In this document: positions 1 through 5,062 of the stretch, one piece after another
Layout of the letters: each line of letters begins with the position of its first letter
Position numbering within the stretch: the stretch's first letter is position 1
Source: Actinomyces sp. ICM47
GTDB lineage: Bacteria; Actinomycetota; Actinomycetes; Actinomycetales; Actinomycetaceae
Assembly: GCF_000278725.1 (NCBI RefSeq)
Contig: NZ_ALCA01000076.1
Span: 1-5,062 of the forward strand
Direction of reading: 5' to 3'
Length of the DNA: 5,062 nucleotides
The notes under the pieces: model-generated
The model's input: only the letters and a program-made list of their open reading frames with translations
Database searches by the model: none
Told to the model about the DNA's origin: nothing
Position numbers and translations under genes: made by a program

Positions 1-480
1 CCCTCGAACCGTGCTGGATCATTGATCAGCAGGCGCGCCCCTTCGGCCAGGACAGCAGTGTTAGCGGCTCTTCCAGGACACGCCCAGGGCCTGGGCGATA
101 CGCGCCACCGTCAAATGGTGGACGACCAGCCCAGTGAGTGCCCAGCGCACCGCCGCCCGTGAGAGCTTGGCGCGCGGATCGACCGCTTGGCTCATATCCT
201 GACGCCACACGTGAGCGCACTCCTGGCACCGGTAGCGGCGCACGCTCACATGCAAAATCGTGGGACGCCACCCGTAAGGCTCGTGCGCCAAGCGCCTGAC
301 TACCGTGTCACGCGCCTCGCCCTGGCACCCGCAGCAGCGACACCACCGATCCTCACCAACAATGCGGCAAGCCAACACTGCATGGTCTGGCTCAATGCGC
401 TGGCCGGTCACTTCCAGACCCAGGTCATCCAGGCGCGTGAACGCGCTCAGGTCAGGGCGATCAAAGGTAGTATTAGACAT
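1..480 (-). pseudogene. ISL3-family transposase, N-terminal part, frameshifted and cut by window edge
   Basis: The transposase would cut and rejoin DNA at the element's ends. From ATG at 480 the frame runs 139 codons. It has a Cys-rich zinc-binding region (C47, C49, C50, C52, then C85 and C88 in the pattern CQEC) and a helix-turn-helix around residues 118-137 that recognises the terminal repeats. The frame then stops (TAA at 63-61) straight after GVSWKSR. One frame over, starting with AAC at 62-60, the sequence continues without a stop to base 1 as NTAVLAEGARLLINDPARF, the expected family continuation. Removing one base near 68 restores SWKTANTAVLAEG. The 139-residue product lacks the whole DDE catalytic region, so it is probably inactive. 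A sequencing error is the main alternative. No slippery heptamer is visible at the site to suggest programmed frameshifting. Confidence 0.8.
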
Positions 481-535
481 GTCGAGGTCTTTCAGATGGA
501 CAGTGTCGGAATCTCCATCATCGGAAGACCTCGAC
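481..535 (-). promoter_or_regulatory. Long stem-loop in the transposase leader, abutting the start codon
   Basis: Bases 481-491 (GTCGAGGTCTT) and 525-535 (AAGACCTCGAC) are perfect 11-bp complements. Inside them, 495-500 (GATGGA) pairs with 514-519 (TCCATC) around a 13-base loop. In the transposase mRNA the 3' arm of the outer stem ends at the base before the ATG (480), so it would bury the weak GAAAG ribosome-binding site. IS10 and IS50 use comparable leader structures to block translation of transcripts that read in from flanking genes. By analogy this may keep transposition low when transcription arrives from tRNA-Val. The pairing is seen directly; the role is inferred. Confidence 0.55.
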
Positions 536-585
536 CCCTACCAGGCCACGACACGCCCAACCCCGCCAACAACACCTACACCCTC

Positions 586-599
586 AATTATGAAGAGCC
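586..599 (-). repeat. Probable terminal inverted repeat of the ISL3-type element
   Basis: Read on the minus strand this is GGCTCTTCATAATT, which starts the element before the transposase. GGCTCTTC is the usual outermost sequence of many ISL3-family elements as I recall them. The partner repeat is beyond the left edge, so its inner extent cannot be fixed from this window. Confidence 0.6.
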
Positions 600-610
600 G
601 GATACGCGCA

Positions 611-636
611 GGGCCGGAAGCTTTCGCTTCCGGCCC
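611..636 (-). terminator. Hairpin downstream of tRNA-Val, probable terminator
   Basis: GGGCCGGAAGC (611-621) and GCTTCCGGCCC (626-636) form a perfect 11-bp GC-rich stem with a TTTC loop. It starts 11 bases past the tRNA 3' end on the minus strand, where a terminator or processing barrier is expected. There is no U-run after it in that direction (TGCGCGTATCC follows, then the insertion sequence). In the plus direction a short TTTT lies nearby at 643-646, so it might act both ways. Confidence 0.65.
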
Positions 637-647
637 CAACCGTTTTG

Positions 648-721
648 TGGGCCCTACCGGGCTCGAACCGATGACCTTCTGGGTGTAAACCAGACGCTCT
701 AACCAACTGAGCTAAAGGCCC
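648..721 (-). tRNA. tRNA-Val (anticodon UAC)
   Basis: The minus strand folds into a standard 74-base tRNA. The acceptor stem GGGCCTT pairs with AGGGCCC, including one T-G wobble. The D stem is GCTC/GAGC with the loop AGTTGGTTA. The anticodon stem TCTGG/CCAGA encloses the loop TTTACAC, and the T arm ATCGG-TTCGAGC-CCGGT has the invariant TTC. Anticodon positions 34-36 read TAC, which decodes valine GUA and probably other GUN codons. The discriminator base is A at 648. The next bases are CAA, so the 3' CCA is not encoded and must be added after processing. A promoter lies upstream and a hairpin downstream, so it appears to be its own transcription unit. Confidence 0.96.
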
Positions 722-733
722 CACGCACGCGCC

Positions 734-762
734 AATCTACCAGATCGAGCGCGAACGGTCAC
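734..762 (-). promoter_or_regulatory. Probable promoter of tRNA-Val
   Basis: On the minus strand GTGACC (762-757) and TAGATT (739-734) are separated by exactly 17 bases and each matches 4 of 6 positions of the sigma-70-type -35 and -10 consensus. Transcription would start near 727, a few bases before the mature tRNA 5' end, which is typical for tRNA genes. The -35 lies within a short inverted repeat (GGTCA 757-761, TGACC 767-771). Confidence 0.45.
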
Positions 763-824
763 TTTCTGACCCGAGCGAAAGGAACACCCAAGAACGCTCC
801 CCCGCCCAGGCCTCGTCGATAAAC

Positions 825-1229
825 CTAGCGACGCGAACGAGGACGCGCGGTCACGCGCACGCCCGCCCACTCCTCGCCCAGCGCCGTCGACGTCGTCGCG
901 TGCAGGCCCGCGATCTTTGCGGCCTCCTCAACGTCGCCCACGCGCACCGAATTAGGACGCCCCGGCTTAGGAATCAGAACCCAAATCAGGCCGCCGTCAT
1001 CCAGGTTCGACATGGCGTCCACCAGGACGTCGGCCAGGTCCTCCTCCTCAGCATCATCCGAGCGCCACCACACGATCGCGCCGTCTACGACATCGCCATA
1101 ATCGACGTCAACCAGCGGATGACCGGTCTCCTGTTCAATCGACTCGCGCACCTTCTGATCGACGTCATCATCGACGTAGAACTCCTGCACGATCGCATCG
1201 GACGCAAAACCCAGGCTCACTGCCATCAC
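825..1229 (-). CDS. DUF3052 family protein, small acidic actinobacterial protein
   Basis: The 134-residue acidic protein has the features I associate with DUF3052. These are an LGF...VQEF start (residues 6-17), an Asp-rich stretch (20-24), IVWWRSDDAEEEDL (52-65), the hydrophobic strand GGLIWVLIPKPGRP (79-92) and EEAAKIAGL (101-109). No signal peptide or membrane segment is visible, so it should be cytoplasmic. The biochemical role is not established to my knowledge. Homologues sit beside aceE in Mycobacterium (Rv2239c near Rv2241) and Streptomyces, as here with divergent orientation. The shown start is GTG at 1229, nine bases after GAGAGG (1244-1239); ATG at 1226 is an equal alternative. Family members usually carry an extra 10-20 residues before LGF. 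That extension is present upstream but out of frame, so the gene may have lost its original start. Confidence 0.88.
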   Translation of the reverse strand: MMAVSLGFASDAIVQEFYVDDDVDQKVRESIEQETGHPLVDVDYGDVVDGAIVWWRSDDAEEEDLADVLVDAMSNLDDGGLIWVLIPKPGRPNSVRVGDVEEAAKIAGLHATTSTALGEEWAGVRVTARPRSRR

Positions 1230-1279
1230 GCAGCACCGCCTCTCGACGAGCTGCTGCTCTGTGTCATATCAACGTTCAC
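1226..1279 (-). other. Out-of-frame leader ORF: probable displaced N-terminus of the DUF3052 protein
   Basis: From GTG at 1279 (or ATG at 1267) the minus strand encodes MNVDMTQSSSSSRGGAA and stops at TGA (1228-1226), which overlaps the ATG at 1226. The Ser/Thr/Ala-rich composition resembles the variable N-terminal tails of DUF3052 proteins. Adding one G at GCG-TGATG (near 1229) gives GCG GTG ATG, which joins this tail in frame to VMAVSLGF. So either a single base is missing here, through mutation or sequencing error, or this is a true short upstream ORF coupled to the main gene through the TGATG overlap. AAGGAG at 1284-1279 lies 11 bases before ATG 1267. Confidence 0.5.
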
Positions 1280-1285
1280 TCCTTC

Positions 1286-1316
1286 ATCCTAGGGCATGAA
1301 ACCGGGTCGAATGCAA
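1286..1316 (-). promoter_or_regulatory. Possible promoter of the DUF3052 gene
   Basis: TAGGAT (1291-1286) fits the -10 pattern TAnnnT, and transcription starting about seven bases on would fall on the GTG at 1279, giving a leaderless message. A -35 candidate TTGCAT (1316-1311) is 19 bases upstream, which is long and weak. The spacing from hexamer to start codon is the same six bases seen for the gene at 4520. Confidence 0.35.
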
Positions 1317-1450
1317 GGGATAACACCAGGCGAAACACCCATGATGGACAACACCACTCTGACCAGCAGGTTTACGCATAGCGCCAGCGCCCAACATCGG
1401 TGAAAGGCACCTCATACACACGCGGGTCATCAAACGCTAGAAAAGCCACA

Positions 1451-1472
1451 CCATTAGTGGGACAATGGTCCC
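1451..1472. promoter_or_regulatory. Nested inverted repeats upstream of aceE, possible operator
   Basis: CCATT (1451-1455) mirrors AATGG (1464-1468) and GGGAC (1459-1463) mirrors GTCCC (1468-1472), two alternative short dyads in 22 bp about 80 bp before the aceE start. Pyruvate dehydrogenase genes are often controlled by repressors that bind short dyads, so this is a candidate operator. No known regulator consensus is matched with confidence. Confidence 0.2.
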
Positions 1473-1537
1473 GATATGTGCGGTGTCGATCGAAGACACC
1501 GCCCACGAACGCTGCACGTCGCAGCTCCGAGTCAAGC

Positions 1538-1544
1538 GAGAAGG
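1538..1544 (+). promoter_or_regulatory. Ribosome-binding site that sets the aceE start
   Basis: GAGAAGG lies six bases before GTG at 1551, a strong match to the anti-Shine-Dalgarno sequence. The in-frame ATG at 1476 has no such site, and the 25 residues it would add (Arg- and His-rich) look unlike the AceE family. The GTG start is therefore preferred. Confidence 0.8.
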
Positions 1545-1550
1545 TACACC

Positions 1551-4298
1551 GTGAGCCAACTCCACGAGTCACGCCCCGTCGTCGTCAACGGGCTGATCCC
1601 CCAGGTCCCCGACAACGACCCCCAGGAGACCGCCGAATGGGTCGAGTCCCTATCCGGGCTCATCAACGAAAAGGGCGGCCCACGCGCGCGCTACATCCTG
1701 CTGCACATGCTGGACGAAGCGCGCCGAAACGGCGTTCAGCTCCCCCAGGAATACACGACCCCCTACGTCAACACCATCCCCGTTGACCAGGAACCGTACT
1801 TCCCCGGCGACGAAGCCATGGAGCGCGAATACCGCCGCTGGATCCGCTGGAACGCCGCCGTCCAGGTGACGCGCGCCCAGCGCCCCGGCGTCAAAGTCGG
1901 CGGACACATCTCCTCCTACGCCTCCGTCGCCACCCTCTACGAGGTCGGCCTCAACCACTTCTTCCGCGGCAAGGACCACCCCGGCGGCGGCGACCACGTC
2001 TTCTTCCAGGGCCACGCCTCCCCCGGTCCCTACGCGCGCGCCTTCCTGGAAGGCCGTCTCTCCGAAGAGGAGATGGACGGATTCCGCCAGCAGGTTTCAA
2101 CCAAGCATGGCCTGCCCTCCTACCCGCACCCGCGCCAGCTCGACCACTTCTGGGAGTTCCCCACGGTCTCACTCGGCCTGGGTCCCGCCGAAGCCATCTA
2201 CCAGGCGTGGTTCGACCGCTACCTGCACATGAACGGGATCAAAGACACGTCCCAGCAGCACACCTGGGCCTTCATCGGCGACGGTGAAATGGACGAACCC
2301 GAGTCCCGCGGCATGCTCCAGCTGGCGGCCCAGCAGCGCCTGGACAACCTGACCTTCGTCATCAACTGCAACCTGCAGCGTCTCGACGGCCCGGTTCGCG
2401 GCAACGGCAAGATCATCCAGGAGCTGGAAGCCTTCTTCAAGGGTGCCGGCTGGAACGTCATCAAGGTCATCTGGGGCCGCGGCTGGGACCAGCTGCTCGC
2501 CGCCGACAAGGACGACGCCCTCGTCCACGTCATGAACGAGACCCTGGACGGCGACTACCAGACCTTCCGCGCGAACGACGGCGCCTACGTGCGCGAACAC
2601 TTCTTCGGCCGTGACCCGCGCACCAAGGAAATGGTCAAGAACTGGACAGACGACCAGCTCTGGGAACTCAAGCGCGGCGGCCACGACTACCGCAAGGTCT
2701 ACGCGGCCTACAAGGCAGCCATGGAGCACACCGGCCAGCCAACCGTCGTCCTCGCCCACACCATTAAGGGCTACGCGCTGGGCACGCACTTCGCGGGACG
2801 TAACTCGACGCACCAGATGAAGAAGCTGACGCTCGAGGACGCCAAGCAGCTGCGCGACCGCCTGCAGATCCCGATCACGGACGAAGAACTCGAACGCGAT
2901 CCCTACATGCCTCCGTACTACATGCCGCCCGCCGATCACCCGGCCCTGCAGTACATGAAGGAGCGCCGCGAGATCCTCGGCGGCTGGGTGCCCGAGCGCC
3001 GCGCCGACCGCCAGCCCAAGCTCCCCGAGCTGCCCGCCCGCCCCTTCGAAGCGTTGTCCAAGGGTTCCGGCAAGCTCGAGGTCGCCACGACCATGGCACT
3101 CGTGCGTCTGATCAAGGACCTCATGAAGGACAAGCAGGTCGGCAAGTACTTCGTGCCGATCATCCCCGACGAGGCCCGCACCTTCGGTCTGGACGCGATC
3201 TTCCCCTCGGCGAAGATCTTCAACACGACCGGCCAGTCCTACACGCCCGTCGACGCGGACATGATGCTGTCCTACCGTGAGTCTGAGCAGGGCCGCATCC
3301 TGCACACGGGTATCACCGAGGCCGGCTCCGCTGCCGCCTTCCAGGTCGTCGGCACGGCGTATGCCACGCACGACCTGCCGATGGTGCCGATCTACATCTT
3401 CTACTCGATGTTTGGCTTCCAGCGCACGGGCGACCAGTTCTGGGCCGCCGGCGACCAGCTCACCAAGGGCTTCGTCATAGGCGCGACGGCCGGCCGCACG
3501 ACGCTCGCGGGCGAGGGCCTGCAGCACATGGACGGCCACTCTCAGGTTTTGGCCGCGACCAACCACGCGTTCGTGTCCTACGACCCGGCCTACGCCTACG
3601 AGATCCGCCACATCATGGCGGACGGCCTGCAGCGCATGTACGGTAACGCGGGCGACCGCGACCCGAACGTCATGTACTACATCACCGTGTATAACGAGCC
3701 GATCCACCAGCCGGCTGAGCCGGAGAACGTGGACGTCGAGGGCATCGTCAAGGGCATCTACAACCTCGATGAGCACCAGAACTTCGGCGGCCCCAAGGCT
3801 CAGCTGCTCGCCTCCGGCGTCGGCGTACCGTGGGCACGCGAGGCACGCGAGCTCCTGGCTCGCGACTGGGGCGTGGATGCCGCCGTGTGGTCCGTGACCT
3901 CGTGGAACGAGCTGCGCCGCGACGGCCTGGATGCTGAGGAGCACAACTACCTGCACCCGACCGAGCCGCGCCGCACCCCCTACGTGTCGGCCAAGCTCGC
4001 GGGTCGCGAGGGTCCGTTCGTGGCCTCCTCCGACTTCGACCGCATGCTGCCCGACCAGATCCGCCAGTGGGTCCCGGGCGACTACCACGTGCTCGGTGCG
4101 GATGGCTTCGGCTTCTCCGACACCCGCCGCGCCGCTCGCCGCTGGTACCACATCGATGCCGAGTCGATGGTCGTGCGCACGCTGGCCGCCCTCGCCGACA
4201 AGGGCCAGGTTGACCCGTCGGTCGTCCAGCAGGCGATCGACAAGTACGAGCTCTTCAACTGCGCGATCCAGGGCAACGACCACGCTGGCGAAGAGTGA
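1551..4298 (+). CDS. aceE: Pyruvate dehydrogenase E1 component, homodimeric type
   Basis: AceE uses thiamine diphosphate to decarboxylate pyruvate and transfers the acetyl group to the lipoyl domain of the E2 subunit in the cytoplasmic pyruvate dehydrogenase complex. The 915-residue product is close to family length (E. coli 887). Domains in order are an N-terminal cofactor-phosphate half (to about 480), a pyrimidine-binding middle (about 520-720) and a C-terminal transketolase-like domain. Visible active-site elements are H136 in NHFFR, H155 in QGH, the thiamine diphosphate motif [10 protein letters not shown] from G243 to NCN (272-274), the mobile-loop H421 in NSTHQMKK, E590 in GITEAGS that should activate the cofactor, and LQHMDGHS (H659, H663). 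No stop or frame break is seen. It stands alone: no E2 or E3 gene follows, as is usual in actinobacteria. A ribosome-binding site fixes the GTG start, and a hairpin follows the stop. Confidence 0.97.
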   Translation: MSQLHESRPVVVNGLIPQVPDNDPQETAEWVESLSGLINEKGGPRARYILLHMLDEARRNGVQLPQEYTTPYVNTIPVDQEPYFPGDEAMEREYRRWIRWNAAVQVTRAQRPGVKVGGHISSYASVATLYEVGLNHFFRGKDHPGGGDHVFFQGHASPGPYARAFLEGRLSEEEMDGFRQQVSTKHGLPSYPHPRQLDHFWEFPTVSLGLGPAEAIYQAWFDRYLHMNGIKDTSQQHTWAFIGDGEMDEPESRGMLQLAAQQRLDNLTFVINCNLQRLDGPVRGNGKIIQELEAFFKGAGWNVIKVIWGRGWDQLLAADKDDALVHVMNETLDGDYQTFRANDGAYVREHFFGRDPRTKEMVKNWTDDQLWELKRGGHDYRKVYAAYKAAMEHTGQPTVVLAHTIKGYALGTHFAGRNSTHQMKKLTLEDAKQLRDRLQIPITDEELERDPYMPPYYMPPADHPALQYMKERREILGGWVPERRADRQPKLPELPARPFEALSKGSGKLEVATTMALVRLIKDLMKDKQVGKYFVPIIPDEARTFGLDAIFPSAKIFNTTGQSYTPVDADMMLSYRESEQGRILHTGITEAGSAAAFQVVGTAYATHDLPMVPIYIFYSMFGFQRTGDQFWAAGDQLTKGFVIGATAGRTTLAGEGLQHMDGHSQVLAATNHAFVSYDPAYAYEIRHIMADGLQRMYGNAGDRDPNVMYYITVYNEPIHQPAEPENVDVEGIVKGIYNLDEHQNFGGPKAQLLASGVGVPWAREARELLARDWGVDAAVWSVTSWNELRRDGLDAEEHNYLHPTEPRRTPYVSAKLAGREGPFVASSDFDRMLPDQIRQWVPGDYHVLGADGFGFSDTRRAARRWYHIDAESMVVRTLAALADKGQVDPSVVQQAIDKYELFNCAIQGNDHAGEE

Positions 4299-4347
4299 GC
4301 GTCGCTAGGCCCGCGTTCTTCCCTCGCGGTGCCCAGCGATCATGAGA

Positions 4348-4386
4348 ACGAGGCCGGGGTTCCCCACGCGGGTTCCCCGGCCTCGT
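4348..4386 (+). terminator. Strong hairpin after aceE, probable terminator
   Basis: ACGAGGCCGGGG (4348-4359) and CCCCGGCCTCGT (4375-4386) form a perfect 12-bp GC-rich stem around a 15-base loop, 49 bases after the aceE stop. The tail is pyrimidine-rich (CAGCTCTCCCTC) rather than a clean U-run, common for terminators in high-GC actinobacteria. It also marks the shift to lower-GC sequence. Confidence 0.75.
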
Positions 4387-4462
4387 CAGCTCTCCCTCAC
4401 ATCGTTGATTTACTCAATCCGCACCACGAAACCAGACCGCCCATCGTCACGTTCGCCCCACC

Positions 4463-4508
4463 TGCAACAAGTTTTCTCCGGTTGTCATTCCCGCCTGTTG
4501 TAACAAGT
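4463..4508 (+). repeat. Paired direct repeat TGYAACAAGT upstream of the right-edge gene
   Basis: TGCAACAAGT (4463-4472) recurs as TGTAACAAGT (4499-4508), start to start 36 bp apart. The second copy contains most of the short palindrome TTGTAACAA (4498-4506) and adjoins the -10-like hexamer of the next gene. A repressor or activator bound here would affect that promoter. The repeats are visible; the function is inferred. Confidence 0.35.
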
Positions 4509-4513
4509 ACACT
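4508..4513 (+). promoter_or_regulatory. -10 element for leaderless expression of the right-edge gene
   Basis: TACACT fits TAnnnT and ends six bases before ATG at 4520. Transcription would start at or next to the ATG. No Shine-Dalgarno-like sequence precedes either ATG (4520 or 4532), so a leaderless start is the simplest reading. TTGTCA (4482-4487) is a possible -35, but its 20-base spacing is too long to be convincing. Confidence 0.5.
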
Positions 4514-4519
4514 GTGCGC

Positions 4520-5062
4520 ATGAACACAGCGATGGCAGCTTTAAATATCACGACCAACATCGTGACATCGATTGTTACAGTACCGGGATTTGGCTTCACT
4601 GCCGACTCAATTGAGGGTGGGCACGACCTCTACCAACAGGCCCGCAGCCTTTCGGCTGAAATACCTAGTACTTGCGATGCACAGACGTGTCACCACCTGA
4701 CAAACTCGATGAGCGCTGAACTGGACGCAATCGAGGGACAGCTCGTTGAGTCGGGCTACGACAGGTCCCACATCGATAGCTTCATCGATCATCTCGAGGA
4801 ATCAGTGAAGCAAACCATCACGCTCCTTGCCGACGACGAGAACGCCCTACGTGAAGCAATACTCAAGCCCGAGGTATTCCGGTACTACGTTCTCGTACAA
4901 TCAGCCTCAGCACGCCAGAACTACACCCCCAGCGAACTCCAATACCTCGACACACTCCTGGGTAGCGTCGCGCAGGAGTACCTGACGCTCGCACCAGCGT
5001 CACCGGATTTCAAGCACACAGCACTCGAGCGCACAATCACCGCACTGACACAGATCTCCCAC
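4520..5062 (+). CDS. Unrecognised protein, N-terminal 181 residues, open at the window edge
   Basis: I do not recognise this protein. The frame from ATG 4520 stays open to the last base. Seen: a mixed hydrophobic first 30 residues without a proper signal peptide or membrane span, CDAQTCHH (about residues 52-59) as a possible metal site, then a long, probably helical acidic stretch with FIDHLEESVKQTITLLADDE and YTPSELQYLDTLLGSVAQEY. The last part, SPDFKHTALERTITALTQIS, vaguely recalls helical regions ahead of the NTPase domain in bacterial STAND/NACHT-type proteins, many of which act in phage defence. That is a weak inference from pattern memory only. GC is about 55% in the lines I counted, against 63-75% in aceE, with AT-ending codons such as TTA, AAT and ATA, which suggests acquired DNA. 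A distinct leaderless promoter and upstream direct repeats set it apart from aceE. Confidence 0.75.
   Translation, partial: MNTAMAALNITTNIVTSIVTVPGFGFTADSIEGGHDLYQQARSLSAEIPSTCDAQTCHHLTNSMSAELDAIEGQLVESGYDRSHIDSFIDHLEESVKQTITLLADDENALREAILKPEVFRYYVLVQSASARQNYTPSELQYLDTLLGSVAQEYLTLAPASPDFKHTALERTITALTQISH

Larger units (their letters stand above)
1..599 (-). mobile_element. ISL3-family insertion sequence, partial (transposase-start end)
   Basis: This is the upstream end of an insertion sequence that continues past base 1. Seen directly: a transposase reading frame with ISL3-type zinc-finger and helix-turn-helix features, and, 119 bp upstream of its ATG, a sequence beginning GGCTCTTCATAATT on the minus strand. 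From memory, GGCTCTTC-like termini are typical of ISL3-family elements. The right boundary is therefore placed at 599. ISL3 elements usually duplicate 8 bp of target, so GGATACGC (600-607) is the candidate duplication, but the other end is outside the window and cannot be compared. The element lies just beyond the hairpin that follows tRNA-Val. The family call is firm; the exact end is an inference. Confidence 0.8.
1280..1550. other. Divergent intergenic region between the DUF3052 gene and aceE
   Basis: No gene can be supported here. It must hold the promoters for both outward-facing genes. What is visible is a -10-like element for the minus strand (1286-1291), nested short inverted repeats at 1451-1472 and the aceE ribosome-binding site at 1538-1544. 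I could not find a convincing -35/-10 pair for aceE. A minus-strand open frame ending in TAA at 1374-1372 crosses this region but lacks family support. Confidence 0.6.

Noticed and set aside
66..74. GGCTCTTCC on the plus strand, resembling the other terminus of an ISL3 element
   Set aside because: Family-like transposase sequence continues without a break from here to base 1 in the shifted frame, so the element does not end here. The match is probably created by the one-base change.
187..702. Plus-strand open frames across the transposase and tRNA-Val
   Set aside because: They run antisense to the transposase and through the tRNA gene. The GPYRARTDDLLGVNQTL-type ending is a known artefact of translating tRNA sequence.
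757..771. GGTCA/TGACC inverted repeat as a terminator for the DUF3052 gene
   Set aside because: The stem is only 5 bp, no T-run follows, and it overlaps the -35 of the tRNA promoter. I see no clear terminator between the two genes.
1476..1550. Upstream ATG extending aceE by 25 residues
   Set aside because: There is no ribosome-binding site, the extension is Arg/His-rich and unlike AceE, and GTG 1551 has GAGAAGG at ideal spacing.
2169..4283. 704-codon open frame antisense to aceE
   Set aside because: It is a mirror of strongly biased high-GC codons in aceE. It has a Val/Leu/Ala/His-rich composition with no family resemblance, while aceE is unambiguous on the other strand.
4329..4523. 64-codon plus-strand open frame after aceE
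   Set aside because: It spans the terminator hairpin, has no ribosome-binding site or family resemblance, and overlaps the promoter of the gene at 4520.
1..5062. CRISPR arrays, riboswitches, attachment sites or a toxin-antitoxin pair
   Set aside because: No regularly spaced repeats, riboswitch cores, second tRNA 3'-end copy or paired small genes are visible.

Overview
The window looks like chromosomal DNA of a high-GC actinobacterium. The evidence is a divergently arranged DUF3052 gene and a homodimeric-type pyruvate dehydrogenase E1 gene (aceE) without an adjacent E2 gene. That pairing is familiar from Mycobacterium and Streptomyces. The wording of both proteins, an ISL3-family insertion sequence and apparent leaderless starts fit this. 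Actinomycetaceae (Actinomyces/Schaalia-like) is my best guess, from general resemblance only.

Layout, left to right. Bases 1-599 are the transposase-start end of an ISL3-family insertion sequence that runs off the left edge and is read leftwards. Its transposase is broken by a one-base frameshift near base 68. A large stem-loop (481-535) sits directly in front of the transposase start. The element lies 11 bp beyond a strong hairpin (611-636) that probably ends a tRNA-Val(UAC) gene (648-721, minus strand), which has its own recognisable promoter. Next, on the minus strand, is a DUF3052 gene (825-1229). Its expected N-terminal extension lies in a different frame just upstream (1226-1279). An untranslated divergent region (about 1280-1550) separates it from aceE (1551-4298, plus strand), a full-length and apparently intact enzyme gene that ends in a strong hairpin (4348-4386).

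From about 4400 the base composition falls. A new gene starts at 4520 and runs off the right edge (181 codons seen). It has no ribosome-binding site, but a -10-like hexamer lies six bases before its ATG, so it is probably read as a leaderless message. I do not recognise its product. It is predicted soluble and helical, and its composition suggests accessory or acquired DNA.

How the parts relate: aceE makes the E1 component that decarboxylates pyruvate and feeds acetyl groups to an E2 encoded elsewhere. DUF3052 has a conserved place next to aceE but no role I can name with confidence. The tRNA and insertion sequence are neighbours rather than functional partners. I see no complete new multi-gene system. 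The two best leads are the edge-truncated gene on the right and the pair of one-base frame disruptions on the left.
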